Below, in pieces: positions 52,470-62,029 of a DNA stretch of 64,000 bases. Both the position numbers and the translations under genes were made by a program. The stretch is from Bradyrhizobium sp. CB1015 (GTDB lineage: Bacteria; Pseudomonadota; Alphaproteobacteria; Rhizobiales; Xanthobacteraceae), in the NCBI RefSeq assembly GCF_025200925.1, contig NZ_CP104174.1, positions 4,836,001 to 4,900,000 on the forward strand, given 5' to 3'. Under the pieces are notes generated by a model, which was not told the origin of the DNA, ran no database searches, and saw nothing but the letters and a program-made list of their open reading frames with translations. Numbering within the stretch: position 1 is the stretch's first letter; every line of letters starts with the position of its first letter.

Positions 52470-54890
52470 ATGACCAGCGCAGATACCTCGGCCGCACACT
52501 TTGACACGGCCCCAGCGGAAGAGCCCCGGCGTTGGTCGGTGCGACGCTGGCTGGCACCCTTTGCCGTGGCGCTGGCGCTGCTGTCGGCCTTCCTGACCTT
52601 CCTGGTCCTGACGGGTCTGAGCACGATCGAGCCGACGCCCGGGGTGGTCCGCACATTCTATCTGATCAATGCCGCCACGATCCTGCTGCTGGTCGGGATC
52701 ATCATCCGGGAACTCTGGCAGCTGATCCTGGCGCGGCGGCGGGGCAGGGCGGCGGCGCGTCTTCACGTCCAGATCGTCAGCCTGTTCTCGATCGTCGCGG
52801 TGCTGCCGGCGGTGCTGGTCGCCGTCGTCGCCAACGTCACCATCGAGCGCGGCCTCGACCGGCTGTTCTCCGGGCCGACCAAGGAGGTGATCCAGAACTC
52901 GCTGACGATCGCGCGGGCCTACATGCAGGACCATGCGCAACTGATCCGCGGCGACATTCTCGGCATGGCCAACGACATCGCCCATGCCCGGCCGCTGTAC
53001 GACCAGGATCGCCGCTCGTTTCGCGAGATGCTGACGGCGAGCGCCGCGTCCCGCAACCTGCCGGGCGCGATGATCATCGACAAGAACACCAACATTCTGG
53101 AATCCGCCGACACCGGCATGCGGCTCGCTTATTCGCCGCCGGCGCCGGACTTTCTCAGCAACGTCAACGAGAACGAGCCCGAGATCGCGGTGCTCCCCGA
53201 TGCGAGCTTCGTCGCGGCGGTGATCCGCCTGCGTGCCTTCAACGACACCTTCCTCTATGTCGCCCGTCCACTTGATCCGAACGTCGTCAATCAGCTCAAG
53301 CAGACCGAGGTCAGCGTCGCCGAATACGCCCAGATCGAATCGCGTCGGCTCGGTATCCAGGTCGCCTTCGCGCTGATGTTCGCGGTGATCGCGCTGACCA
53401 TCCTGATGGCCTCGGTGCTGATCGGCCTCAACTTCGCCAACTCGCTGGTCTCGCCGATCCGGCGGCTGATGAATGCGGCCCACACGGTTTCGACCGGCGA
53501 CCTGCACGTTCAGGTGCCCGTGCATCAGTCGGAAGGCGACCTGGCGCAGCTGGGTGAGACCTTCAACAAGATGACGCAGGAATTGCGCAGCCAGCGCGAC
53601 GAGCTCGTGAGCGCCAGCGACCTCATCGACAGTCGCCGCCGCTTCATCGAAGCGGTGCTGTCATCGGCGAGCGCCGGCATCATCGGCGTCGACGCGTCCG
53701 GCAGCGTCGGCATCCTCAATCGCTCCGCCGAGAAGCTGATCGGGCACTCCGAAGCCGAGACGCTCGGCCATCCGCTCTCCGACGTGCTGCCCGAGCTCGA
53801 CGAGATGATGAAGACCGCGCGGGAAGGGACCCAGCGCCTGGTGCAGGGCCAGATCACGATCACCCGCGACGGCACCGAGCGCAACCTGTCGGTCCGCGTC
53901 AGCGCCGAGAAGAACCAGCCGCACGACAGCTACATCATCACGCTCGACGACATCACCGAGCTGGTCTCGGCCCAGCGCACCTCGGCCTGGGGCGACGTGG
54001 CGCGCCGCATCGCGCACGAGATCAAGAACCCGCTGACCCCGATTCAGCTCTCGGCCGAGCGCATCCGCCGCAAGTTCGGCAAGACCATCACCGAGGACAA
54101 GGACAAGCAGATCTTCGACCAGTGCACTGACACCATCGTGCGCCAGGTCGACGACATCAGGCGCATGGTCGACGAGTTCTCGCGCTTTGCGCGGATGCCC
54201 AAGCCCGTGATGGAGGGTGAGGACGTCGCCGACACCGTGCGCCAAGCGGTGTTCCTGATGAAGGTCGCCCATCCCGAGATCGACATCGAGGCCGAGTTCA
54301 AGCAGGATCCGCTGCGAGCCCAGTTCGACCGGCGCCTGATCTCGCAGGCGGTCACCAACATCGTCAAGAACGCCACCGAGGCGATCGAGCAGGTCCCGCC
54401 CGAGGAGCTTGGCAAAGACGGTGGAAAGGGCCGTATCGACGTCGTCGTGTCGCGCGAGGGCGACGACGTGCTGATCGACGTCATCGACAACGGCATCGGC
54501 CTGCCCAAGGTCGCGCGATCGCGCCTGCTCGAGCCGTACGTCACCACGCGCGCCAAGGGCACCGGGCTCGGGCTCGCCATCGTCGGCCGCGTGCTGGAAG
54601 ACCACGGCGGGCGGATCGAGCTGAAGGATGCCTCCGACTTCCGTGCAGGCCAGCGCGGCGCCTGGATGCGCATGCGCTTTGCCGTATCAGGGCAACCTGC
54701 GAAGTCCGCGACAACGGAGCATGTGCCGGCGGCAAACGCCGCGACCGAGACGAGCTCCAAGCCCGACATCACGCAAACGGTGAGGGAATCCGTCGAGAAC
54801 CGGGAAACAAAAGAGCCGGCCGCCGGAACCAAAGAGCCGGCTGAAAAGACCAATGATTCAACCAAAATCGAAGCCTCAACAGGCAGCTGA
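52470..54890 (+). CDS. ntrY: Nitrogen/redox sensor kinase NtrY
   Basis: Membrane histidine kinase partner of NtrX, 806 residues from the ATG at 52470; the frame is open to 52308, but that part lacks signal or family character. Three helices are grouped near the N-terminus, followed by a periplasmic region (IERGLDRLFSGPTKEVIQNS), a further helix, a HAMP domain (NSLVSPIRRLMNAAHTVSTG), a PAS domain (SAGIIGVDASGSVGILNRSA), the His helix [20 protein letters not shown] and the ATPase domain (NIVKNATEAI, DNGIGLP, GTGLGLAIVGR). A lysine/glutamate/threonine-rich tail of about 60 residues follows. ntrX starts 17 bases downstream. Confidence 0.94.
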   Translation: MTSADTSAAHFDTAPAEEPRRWSVRRWLAPFAVALALLSAFLTFLVLTGLSTIEPTPGVVRTFYLINAATILLLVGIIIRELWQLILARRRGRAAARLHVQIVSLFSIVAVLPAVLVAVVANVTIERGLDRLFSGPTKEVIQNSLTIARAYMQDHAQLIRGDILGMANDIAHARPLYDQDRRSFREMLTASAASRNLPGAMIIDKNTNILESADTGMRLAYSPPAPDFLSNVNENEPEIAVLPDASFVAAVIRLRAFNDTFLYVARPLDPNVVNQLKQTEVSVAEYAQIESRRLGIQVAFALMFAVIALTILMASVLIGLNFANSLVSPIRRLMNAAHTVSTGDLHVQVPVHQSEGDLAQLGETFNKMTQELRSQRDELVSASDLIDSRRRFIEAVLSSASAGIIGVDASGSVGILNRSAEKLIGHSEAETLGHPLSDVLPELDEMMKTAREGTQRLVQGQITITRDGTERNLSVRVSAEKNQPHDSYIITLDDITELVSAQRTSAWGDVARRIAHEIKNPLTPIQLSAERIRRKFGKTITEDKDKQIFDQCTDTIVRQVDDIRRMVDEFSRFARMPKPVMEGEDVADTVRQAVFLMKVAHPEIDIEAEFKQDPLRAQFDRRLISQAVTNIVKNATEAIEQVPPEELGKDGGKGRIDVVVSREGDDVLIDVIDNGIGLPKVARSRLLEPYVTTRAKGTGLGLAIVGRVLEDHGGRIELKDASDFRAGQRGAWMRMRFAVSGQPAKSATTEHVPAANAATETSSKPDITQTVRESVENRETKEPAAGTKEPAEKTNDSTKIEASTGS

Positions 54891-54907
54891 CAACACAGGC
54901 GCGATCC

Positions 54908-56278
54908 ATGGCAAGTGAAATTCTGATTGTCGATGATGAGGCCGATATTCGGGATCTCGTTGCGGGCATTCTCGAAGACGAGGGATTCGTCACCAGGACC
55001 GCACGTGACAGCGACACCGCGCTCGCCGAGATCGCCAATCGTCGGCCGCATCTGGTGTTTCTCGACATCTGGCTGCAAGGCTCCAAGCTCGACGGCCTGC
55101 AGCTCCTGGAGCAGGTCAAGAAGGACAATGCCGATCTGCCGGTCGTGATGATCTCCGGCCACGGCAACATCGAGACCGCGGTCGCCGCGATCAAGCGCGG
55201 CGCCTACGATTTCATCGAGAAGCCGTTCAAGGCCGACCGCCTCATCCTGGTCGCGACCAGAGCGCTGGAGAACTCGCGGCTCAAGCGCGAGGTCAAGGAG
55301 CTGAAGCAGCTCGCGCCGAGCGCCAGCCAGCTGGTCGGCCGCTCGCCCAGCATGAACCAGCTGCGCCAGACCATCGAGCGCGCGGCCAAGGCCAACAGCC
55401 GCATCCTGATCGTCGGCCCCGCCGGCGCCGGCAAGGAGCTGACCGCGCGCACGCTGCATGCCGCCTCGGGCCGCGCCGACGGTCCCTTCGTCGTCATCAA
55501 CGCCGCCGCGATCACGCCCGAGCGGATGGAGCACGAGCTGTTCGGCGTCGAGCAGTCCAATGGCGAGCAGCCGCGCAAGCCCGGCGCGCTCGAAGAAGCG
55601 CATGGCGGCACGCTGTTCATCGACGAGATCGCGGACATGCCGCGCGAGACCCAGAACAAGATCCTGCGCGTGCTGGTGGAGCAGTCGTTCCAGCGCGTCG
55701 GCGGCACCGCCAAGGTGCAGGTCGACGTGCGCATCATCTCATCGACTGCCCGCAATCTCGAAGAGGAGATCGCGGCCGGCCGCTTCCGCGAGGACCTCTA
55801 CCACCGGCTTTCGGTGGTGCCGATCCGCGTGCCCGCACTGTCGGAGCGGCGCGAGGACATTCCGGAATTGATCGATTATTTCATGGAGCAGATCTCGGCC
55901 GGCAGCGGCCTGCCCAAGCGGCAGATTGGTCAGGACGCGATGGCGGTGCTGCAGTCGCATGTCTGGCCCGGCAATGTGCGTCAGCTCCGCAACAACGTTG
56001 AAAGAGTCATGATTCTGGCCGCCGGCGGGCCGGAGGTCATCATCACCGCCGACATGCTGCCGCAAGACGTCGGCTCGATGGTGCCGGCGATGCCGACCAG
56101 CAACAATGGCGAGCACATCATGGGCCTGCCGCTGCGCGAAGCACGCGAAGTGTTCGAGCGCGACTATTTGATTGCACAGATCAGCCGTTTCTCAGGAAAT
56201 ATTTCTCGAACGGCCGAGTTCGTTGGCATGGAACGTTCGGCCTTGCACCGGAAGTTGAAAGCGCTCGGCGTCGGCTGA
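54908..56278 (+). CDS. ntrX: Nitrogen regulation response regulator NtrX (no GAFTGA loop)
   Basis: NtrC-family regulator of 456 residues. The receiver domain has its aspartate in LVFLDIWLQGSKLDG. The AAA+ domain keeps Walker A (GPAGAGKE) and Walker B (LFIDEIADMP), but where NtrC has HERGAFTGA, NtrX reads VEQSNGEQPRKPGA, so the loop that contacts sigma-54 is missing. The C-terminal helix-turn-helix is GNISRTAEFVGMERSALHRK. Lack of the loop is known for alphaproteobacterial NtrX and implies action independent of sigma-54, for example as a repressor or on sigma-70 promoters. It is in one operon with ntrY; hfq follows after 249 bases. Confidence 0.95.
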   Translation: MASEILIVDDEADIRDLVAGILEDEGFVTRTARDSDTALAEIANRRPHLVFLDIWLQGSKLDGLQLLEQVKKDNADLPVVMISGHGNIETAVAAIKRGAYDFIEKPFKADRLILVATRALENSRLKREVKELKQLAPSASQLVGRSPSMNQLRQTIERAAKANSRILIVGPAGAGKELTARTLHAASGRADGPFVVINAAAITPERMEHELFGVEQSNGEQPRKPGALEEAHGGTLFIDEIADMPRETQNKILRVLVEQSFQRVGGTAKVQVDVRIISSTARNLEEEIAAGRFREDLYHRLSVVPIRVPALSERREDIPELIDYFMEQISAGSGLPKRQIGQDAMAVLQSHVWPGNVRQLRNNVERVMILAAGGPEVIITADMLPQDVGSMVPAMPTSNNGEHIMGLPLREAREVFERDYLIAQISRFSGNISRTAEFVGMERSALHRKLKALGVG

Positions 56279-56437
56279 TGCTGCGACGCTGCGGCGGCAT
56301 CTCGGAAATAGGCGAAGAAAATCATCGATTTCCGTAATTTTTCGGGGCAATAGGGCGGGGCCTGCCGCTTGAAGCGGCTTGCCTAATATCCCGACCTGTC
56401 CTCTAATCGAACCGCTGTTCCTTCCGAGGGGGATCTC

Positions 56438-56500
56438 ATGAAGGACGGCAACCGGAGGAGGCCCCGAACTCCACAAAGAGGGCCGCATCCGGCGCAATAA
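56438..56500 (+). other. Possible 20-codon leader ORF upstream of hfq
   Basis: GAGGGGG five bases before the ATG at 56438 opens a 20-residue, strongly basic frame (MKDGNRRRPRTPQRGPHPAQ) that ends 27 bases before hfq. The good ribosome site makes translation plausible, and it could tune hfq expression. Conservation would be needed to accept it. A small hairpin (GCCGCT/AGCGGC, near 56369) lies upstream. Confidence 0.35.
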
Positions 56501-56527
56501 AAAGAAACTCAAAGCGAGAAAAAAACA

Positions 56528-56776
56528 ATGGCGGCAGACCGCGCACAAAACCTACAGGACACCTTCCTTAATCACGTTCGCAAAACCAAGACGCCACTGA
56601 CGATCTTTCTGGTCAACGGAGTGAAGCTCCAGGGCATCGTGACCTGGTTCGACAATTTCTGTTTGCTGCTTCGGCGCGACGGTCATTCGCAGCTCGTCTA
56701 CAAGCATGCGATCTCGACCATCATGCCGGGCGCTCCGATTCAGCTGTTCGAAGGCGGCGAGGACCAGCCGGCTTGA
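56528..56776 (+). CDS. hfq: RNA chaperone Hfq
   Basis: Sm-like hexameric RNA chaperone that pairs small RNAs with mRNAs; 82 residues, typical of Rhizobiales. Sm1 is [20 protein letters not shown] with the conserved glutamine/asparagine pattern, and Sm2 is [12 protein letters not shown], containing the YKHA proximal-site motif. The start ATG at 56528 follows an A-rich stretch (GCGAGAAAAAAAC). The order hfq-hflX downstream of ntrYX is typical of alphaproteobacteria. Confidence 0.97.
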   Translation: MAADRAQNLQDTFLNHVRKTKTPLTIFLVNGVKLQGIVTWFDNFCLLLRRDGHSQLVYKHAISTIMPGAPIQLFEGGEDQPA

Positions 56777-56787
56777 GAGTGATCTGA

Positions 56788-58170
56788 TTGGAACCCCGGA
56801 ATTTCGACGGGGATGCCGACCGCCCGCGGTCGGCAGGGGCTACGCAGACGGGGCGGGTGCTTGTCATCGGCCCCTACTTGCGCGTGCGCGCGGGCAGTGC
56901 CGACGCGCAATCGGAGTCCCATGCCTTGCGAGATACCGAGGCCCGGCTTGATGAAGCCGTCGGCCTCGCGCGTGCGATCGATCTCGTCATTGCCGACGCC
57001 ATCGTCGCTCCGGTCAGCCAGATCCGTCCTGCGACCTATATCGGCAAGGGCAAGGTCGAGGAGATCGCCGGGCTGATCAAGACCCTCGAGGTCGAGCTCG
57101 TGGTGATGGATTGCGCATTGTCGCCGATCCAGCAACGCAACCTCGAGAAGGAATGGCACGCCAAGGTGCTCGACCGCACCGGGCTCATTCTCGAAATCTT
57201 CGGCCGCCGCGCCAAGACCAGGGAAGGCTCGCTGCAGGTCGAGCTTGCGCATCTCAACTACCAGCGCTCGCGCCTGGTGCGCTCCTGGACCCATCTCGAA
57301 CGCCAGCGAGGCGGTTTCGGCTTCATGGGTGGTCCCGGCGAGACCCAGATCGAGGCCGACCGCCGCCTGATCCAGGAGCGCATCTCCAAGCTGGAGAGCG
57401 AGCTGAAAAAGGTGCAGGCGACGCGGCGCCTGCATCGCGCCGGCCGTCAACGCGTGCCGTATCGTGTCGTCGCGCTGGTCGGTTACACCAATGCCGGCAA
57501 GTCGACGCTGTTCAATCGCCTGACCCGCGCCGACGTGCAGGCGGCCGACATGCTGTTCGCGACGCTCGATCCCACCTTGCGGGCGCTCAACCTGCCGCAT
57601 GGCGGCAAGGCGATGCTGTCGGACACCGTCGGCTTCATCTCCAACCTGCCGACGCAGCTCGTCGCCGCCTTCCGCGCCACGCTGGAGGAGGTGCTGGAGG
57701 CCGACGTCATCCTGCATGTCCGCGACATCTCGCATGAAGACGCCGAGGCGCAGCAGAGCGACGTCGACGCGGTGCTGCGCCAGCTCGGCATCAACCCGGA
57801 CGATTCCGGCCGCATCATCGAGGTCTGGAACAAGATCGACCGCTTCGACCCCGAGCAACGCGAAGAGCTGCTCAACATCGCCGCGCGCAGGCCGGAGGAT
57901 CATCCGGCGATGCTGGTCTCAGCGGTGTCGGGCGAGGGCATCGATGCTCTGCTCGCCGCGATCGAGCAACGCCTGGCTGCCAAGCGCACCACGCTCGATC
58001 TCTCCATCGACGCCGCCGACGGCGCCGGCATCAGCTGGCTGCACCGCAATGCCGAGGTGCTGTCGAAGGAGCTGCACGACGGCCGCTTCGACATGACCGT
58101 GCGGGTGGACGAGACCAAGCGGGATATCGTGGTGAACAGGTTCGACGCCGTGCCGCATCTATCCGCGTAA
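56788..58170 (+). CDS. hflX: GTPase HflX
   Basis: Ribosome-associated GTPase that splits stalled or heat-damaged 70S ribosomes; 460 residues from a TTG at 56788, 11 bases after hfq. The N-terminal glycine-rich HflX domain is visible (RPATYIGKGKVEEIAGLIKT; GPGETQIEADRRLIQERISK), followed by the G domain: G1 GYTNAGKST, G3 DTVGFISNLP and G4 NKID. A short C-terminal domain ends RFDAVPHLSA. It lies in an operon with hfq. A family C repeat begins 14 bases after its stop. Confidence 0.95.
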   Translation: MEPRNFDGDADRPRSAGATQTGRVLVIGPYLRVRAGSADAQSESHALRDTEARLDEAVGLARAIDLVIADAIVAPVSQIRPATYIGKGKVEEIAGLIKTLEVELVVMDCALSPIQQRNLEKEWHAKVLDRTGLILEIFGRRAKTREGSLQVELAHLNYQRSRLVRSWTHLERQRGGFGFMGGPGETQIEADRRLIQERISKLESELKKVQATRRLHRAGRQRVPYRVVALVGYTNAGKSTLFNRLTRADVQAADMLFATLDPTLRALNLPHGGKAMLSDTVGFISNLPTQLVAAFRATLEEVLEADVILHVRDISHEDAEAQQSDVDAVLRQLGINPDDSGRIIEVWNKIDRFDPEQREELLNIAARRPEDHPAMLVSAVSGEGIDALLAAIEQRLAAKRTTLDLSIDAADGAGISWLHRNAEVLSKELHDGRFDMTVRVDETKRDIVVNRFDAVPHLSA

Positions 58171-58183
58171 GCCGGTGCTACTT

Positions 58184-58266
58184 CGTAGCCCGGATGGAGC
58201 GTAGCGAAATCCGGGATGTCACAGTGCCAAGCGCCCCGGATTGCGCTGCGCTCCATCCGGGTTACG
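58184..58266. repeat. Palindromic intergenic repeat, family C (copy 2)
   Basis: CGTAGCCCGGATGGAGCG at the left pairs with CGCTCCATCCGGGTTACG at the right. It closely matches the copy at 46193-46270. It lies between the convergent hflX and mazG genes; its right end overlaps the last codons of mazG, and the mazG stop TAA is inside it. Confidence 0.8.
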
Positions 58267-59104
58267 AGCTTCGGGCTTGTTGGGCCGGCTCCTCATCCTT
58301 CGCCGCATTCCACAGCGCGTCCATCTCCGCCAGCGAGGCCTGCTCGAGCATGCGGCCCTGGGCCTCCAGCGCCCGCTCGATATAGGCGAAGCGCCGCTCG
58401 AATTTGGCGTTGGTCGCGCGCAGTGCAGCTTCCGGATCGGCGTCGACGTGGCGGACGAGATTGACGAGGGCGAACATCAGGTCGCCGGTCTCTTCCGCAA
58501 TCTCTTGCTTGTCGTTGCGGTCGAGTGCCGCCTCGATCTCGTCGACCTCTTCCCGGATCTTTTGCAGGACCGCGCGCGGGTCGTTCCAGTCGAAGCCGAC
58601 GGTGGAGGCCTTGCGCTGCAGCTCCATCGCGCGGGTCAAAGCGGGCTGGCCGGCCTTCACGCCCGACAGCAGCGATTTGTGCGAGGGCGTCGCCTCCGGC
58701 GGCCGGCGTGCGGCGCGCTCGGCCTTCTCCTCGGCCTTGATGCGGTCCCAGACTTCCTTGACGTGGGAGGGGGCGAGATTGCCGTCCTTGTCGGCGAAGA
58801 CGTGGGGATGACGGCGGATCATCTTGCGGGTGATGGCCTCGACCACGTCACCAAAATCGAACGCGTTCTGCTCCGAGGCCATCTGCGCGTGGAACACGAC
58901 CTGGAGCAGGAGGTCGCCGAGCTCCTCTCTGAGATCGTCGAGATCGCCGCGGGTGATGGCGTCGACCACCTCATAGGCTTCCTCGATCGTGTAGGGCGCA
59001 ATCGTCGCAAAGTCCTGCTCGAGGTCCCAGGGGCAGCCGGTCACCGGGGTGCGCAGCGCCGCCATGATCTCGATCAGGCGGGAGATATCGCGGGAAGGGG
59101 TCAT
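58262..59104 (-). CDS. mazG: Nucleoside triphosphate pyrophosphohydrolase MazG
   Basis: Housekeeping enzyme that hydrolyses (d)NTPs to NMPs; 280 residues from the ATG at 59104. Two MazG repeats are visible: the first with [20 protein letters not shown] and [20 protein letters not shown], the second with [20 protein letters not shown] and [17 protein letters not shown], giving the metal-binding EExxE and ExxD pairs. The first frame extends upstream but without family character. The last residues (QQARSS) and the stop are encoded by the adjoining palindromic repeat. Divergent from queC, with 127 bases between. Confidence 0.94.
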   Translation of the reverse strand: MTPSRDISRLIEIMAALRTPVTGCPWDLEQDFATIAPYTIEEAYEVVDAITRGDLDDLREELGDLLLQVVFHAQMASEQNAFDFGDVVEAITRKMIRRHPHVFADKDGNLAPSHVKEVWDRIKAEEKAERAARRPPEATPSHKSLLSGVKAGQPALTRAMELQRKASTVGFDWNDPRAVLQKIREEVDEIEAALDRNDKQEIAEETGDLMFALVNLVRHVDADPEAALRATNAKFERRFAYIERALEAQGRMLEQASLAEMDALWNAAKDEEPAQQARSS

Positions 59105-59231
59105 TGCAGGGCAGTCTCCTGGGGTCCAGAGCCTTATGCCAAAAGCGGGCCGCCGATCCCAGCGCAAGGCGGCGGAACAGGCCGATTTCCACCGATTGGC
59201 GGGCAAGTCGCGCGATGCTAAAGCGCGGGCC

Positions 59232-59945
59232 ATGAGTGATGCATTTTCCTCCGAAACCGCGCTGGTGCTGTTCTCCGGCGGCCAGGATTCCACCACCTGC
59301 CTTGCCTGGGCGCTGAGCCGCTTCGCCCGTGTGGAGACGCTGGGGTTCGAGTACGGCCAGCGCCACGCCATCGAGCTGGCCTGCCGCGACTGCCTGCTCG
59401 ACGGCATCAAGGGCCTGCGCGCCGATTGGGCCGCAAAGCTCGGCGAGAGCCACACGCTGTCGATCCCGACGCTTGCCGCCGTCTCCGAGACGGCGCTGAC
59501 CCGCGACGTCGCAATCGCGATGGGGGCGGACGGTCTGCCCAACACCTTCGTGCCGGGTCGCAACCTCGTGTTCCTCACCTTCGCCGCGGCCCTGGCCTAT
59601 CGGCGCGGCATCAGCCACATCGTCGGCGGCATGTGCGAGACCGACTATTCCGGCTATCCCGATTGCCGCGACGAGACCATCCGCGCCATGCAGTCTGCGC
59701 TCTCGCTCGGCATGGCCAACCAGTTCGAGCTGCACACGCCACTGATGTGGATCGACAAGGCCGCGACCTGGAAGCTGGCGCACGATCTCGGCGGCGAGGG
59801 GCTCGTCGACCTCATCCGTGAGCAATCTCACACCTGCTATCTCGGCGAACGCGGCGCGCGGCATGAATGGGGCTATGGCTGCGGTGAGTGCCCGGCGTGC
59901 AGTTTGCGGGCGAAGGGGTGGAACGAGTACGTGGCGGGGCGGTAG
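59232..59945 (+). CDS. queC: 7-cyano-7-deazaguanine synthase QueC
   Basis: ATP-dependent enzyme making preQ0 from 7-carboxy-7-deazaguanine in queuosine synthesis; 237 residues from the ATG at 59232. The PP-loop is [20 protein letters not shown], the central block is [20 protein letters not shown], and the zinc site is [17 protein letters not shown] together with the upstream HTCYLG cysteine. The open frame reaches upstream to 59049, across the start of mazG, and that part is rejected. A family B repeat follows the gene. Confidence 0.95.
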   Translation: MSDAFSSETALVLFSGGQDSTTCLAWALSRFARVETLGFEYGQRHAIELACRDCLLDGIKGLRADWAAKLGESHTLSIPTLAAVSETALTRDVAIAMGADGLPNTFVPGRNLVFLTFAAALAYRRGISHIVGGMCETDYSGYPDCRDETIRAMQSALSLGMANQFELHTPLMWIDKAATWKLAHDLGGEGLVDLIREQSHTCYLGERGARHEWGYGCGECPACSLRAKGWNEYVAGR

Positions 59946-59964
59946 GCGCGCCGTGCTCCCTCTT

Positions 59965-60105
59965 TCGTGCCCCGGGCGCAGCGCAGCGCTTCTTCAGCGA
60001 TGCGCTGCAGAGCCGGGCCCCATATTTCCGTATCGTATCATATCGCCGTCTGGGTCCCGGCTCTGCGCCGCAACGAATACGCGTTGCAGCTTGTCCGGGA
60101 CACGA
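59965..60105. repeat. Palindromic intergenic repeat, family B (copy 2)
   Basis: TCGTGCCCCGGGCGCAGCGC at the left pairs roughly with GTCCGGGACACGA at the right, and GCAGAGCCGGGCCCCA pairs with TGGGTCCCGGCTCTGC. The same modules make up the copy at 37498-37639. It separates queC from the convergent nitrile hydratase operon. Confidence 0.75.
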
Positions 60106-60131
60106 GCTTCGCAATGACGAGCGTAAACGCG

Positions 60132-60509
60132 CTAGCCAAAATCCTCCGGCCGCAGCTCGATCGGCTTGCCGTGTGGCGTGCGATCCGCGGCGTGGTCCCA
60201 GGCGTCGCGATAGCGGTGCAGCGTCTCCATCGAGGCGACGCCCTTGCGCGCCACGAGGCCTTCCAGCGTGGCGAGCCAGTGCAGATAGTAGGTCTCGCCG
60301 CTGTCAGGGTCGCCGGCGGCCTGGGCGCGCTTGATCTCGTCCGCGAGTGCGGCGGCCCATTCCGGCCAGGTGAATACGCCCCGCTCGTGCAGGCTCAAGG
60401 CCATCGCAAACGCATGCGCCTCCCAGGGCGCGCGGAACACCGGGCCGTCGTCGTCGCGCGGAATGCTCGGGATCGCCGCCGTTGCCGCGGCCGTAAGTGC
60501 GCTGCTCAT
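60132..60509 (-). CDS. Nitrile hydratase accessory protein
   Basis: Small protein (125 residues) encoded directly after the nitrile hydratase subunits; its start overlaps the beta-subunit stop in an ATGA. It reads VFRAPWEAHAFAMALSLHER, then FTWPEWAAALADEIKRAQAA and YYLHWLATLEGLVARKGV, which resembles the N-terminal half of nitrile hydratase beta subunits. Such beta-like accessory proteins act as chaperones that help load the metal into the alpha subunit. The role in cobalt insertion is inferred from this family and context. Confidence 0.85.
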   Translation of the reverse strand: MSSALTAAATAAIPSIPRDDDGPVFRAPWEAHAFAMALSLHERGVFTWPEWAAALADEIKRAQAAGDPDSGETYYLHWLATLEGLVARKGVASMETLHRYRDAWDHAADRTPHGKPIELRPEDFG

Positions 60510-61168
60510 CACGCCGGGTCCAGATAGGGCTCGAACGCGTCGATCGAGACTTTCAACGTGGGATCGCCGTCCTCGCCCCAGAGATCGCGGCCTTCGAATA
60601 CGACGGTGTAGAGCCATTGCGGGTTCTCGCCGCGCTCCATCGCCGCCGTGTCCGGAAACACGTGGCAGCCGTGGTTCAGCTCGACCACGCCGACATGGCC
60701 GCGCACATAGCGCGGCAGCCGCGTGTGTGTGGCAGGGTGAATATTCCTGGCGCGGACGCGATCGCCGATCTTGAATTTCGCCGGAGCCGGAGCAGGGCGG
60801 TCGAACTTGCCGCGCACCATCACGCGCTCGACATTGGCGCGGTCGAACTTGCCGTGCTTGAGCGCCTTTGCAGGCTGCATCGCATGGCCGGCAGCGACTT
60901 CCTCGCGGGTGAGATAGCCCTTGTCGATCAGCATCTCCTCGAGCCCGAGGAACCATTTCTTGTAATAGGAGCTCGACAGGTACACATGCGGCGGCAAGGT
61001 CTCGCGATAGAAGCGCGAGGTGTCGATGTTGAAGGCGCCGGCCGCGCCCATCGCGCGCACCATGGCCAGCACGCGCGACTCCCATTCCTCGTGAAACATC
61101 GGCTCGTTCGGCTCGGGCTCGACCTTGCCGAACCCGTCCATGCCGCCCATGTCGTGCACGCCGTTCAC
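60509..61168 (-). CDS. nthB: Nitrile hydratase subunit beta
   Basis: Second subunit of nitrile hydratase, which hydrates nitriles to amides. It has 219 residues from a GTG at 61168 that overlaps the alpha-subunit stop by four bases. The family start [20 protein letters not shown] is unmistakable (GTG read as Met), followed by [20 protein letters not shown] and the C-terminal SH3-like barrel ([40 protein letters not shown]). Alpha-then-beta order is usual for cobalt-type enzymes in Rhizobiales, though many cobalt enzymes have beta first. Confidence 0.93.
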   Translation of the reverse strand: MNGVHDMGGMDGFGKVEPEPNEPMFHEEWESRVLAMVRAMGAAGAFNIDTSRFYRETLPPHVYLSSSYYKKWFLGLEEMLIDKGYLTREEVAAGHAMQPAKALKHGKFDRANVERVMVRGKFDRPAPAPAKFKIGDRVRARNIHPATHTRLPRYVRGHVGVVELNHGCHVFPDTAAMERGENPQWLYTVVFEGRDLWGEDGDPTLKVSIDAFEPYLDPA

Positions 61169-61800
61169 GACGGTGCTCCCGGCGTCCTGGGGAAACCAGT
61201 GCCGATCATGGAGTCGCGCGTCACGAGCTCGGCGAGCTGCTCCTCGCTCCAGCCTTCCGTGCCCGCGGGGCGCATCGGCAGCACCAGGAAGCGCGTCTCG
61301 GCGGTGGAATCCCACACCCGGATCTCCGTATCCTTGGGGACCGCGACGCCGAAATCGGCGAGCACGCCGCGCGGGTCCTTCACCGCGCGGGAGCGGTAGG
61401 GCGCGGCCTTGTACCAGACCGGCGGCAGCCCGAGCATTTCCCAGGGATAGCAGGAGCACAGCGTGCACACGACCATGTTGTGCCGCTCGGGCGTGTTCTC
61501 GACGACGACGAGATGATCGCCGACCCGGCTGACATGGCCGAGCGTGCCGATGGCCTTGGAGCCATCCTCCAGCAGCGCCGTCTTGAACGCCGGATCGGTC
61601 CAGGCCTTGGCGACAACGCGCGCACCATTGTGCGGGCCGATCTTGGTCTCATAGGCCTGGATGATGGCATCGAGCGCAGCCGGCTCGACATAGCCCTTTT
61701 CGGTCAGGATCGTCTCGAGCGCACGCACGCGCAGCTCGGTCTCGGACAGCTCGGAATGGTCGTGATCGTGGTGATGATGGTGGTCGTGATCGTGGCTCAT
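61165..61800 (-). CDS. nthA: Nitrile hydratase subunit alpha, cobalt type
   Basis: Metal-bearing subunit, 211 residues from the ATG at 61800. The metal site is [10 protein letters not shown] (cysteines in residues 112-117); threonine in CTLCSC marks the cobalt type, while iron enzymes have serine. The first 16 residues form a histidine/aspartate-rich tail (eight of residues 3-15 are His), which could bind cobalt before insertion. The block [20 protein letters not shown] and [18 protein letters not shown] are standard. First gene of a three-gene operon; the product amides could feed amidases such as those at 19577 and 21093, though this link is speculative. Confidence 0.94.
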   Translation of the reverse strand: MSHDHDHHHHHDHDHSELSETELRVRALETILTEKGYVEPAALDAIIQAYETKIGPHNGARVVAKAWTDPAFKTALLEDGSKAIGTLGHVSRVGDHLVVVENTPERHNMVVCTLCSCYPWEMLGLPPVWYKAAPYRSRAVKDPRGVLADFGVAVPKDTEIRVWDSTAETRFLVLPMRPAGTEGWSEEQLAELVTRDSMIGTGFPRTPGAPS

Positions 61801-62029
61801 GGCGGCAAAGATAGGCGCAAGGGTCCGTTTCTGTCGAGCGTTCGTTGCAGCGCAATCCGGCCACGTCTTCGTGACGCTGGTGTGCGTTGACATTGCCGCC
61901 GGCAACCTGGCGAAGCCATCCCAAAAGATGGTCCGGACGGCCATTGATTGAACCGAGGACAATCCGTATACGCGGCGCAGAGACAAAAGGGCTCGGTCAG
62001 CTTGGCCGGACCGACGCGACGACAATCGA

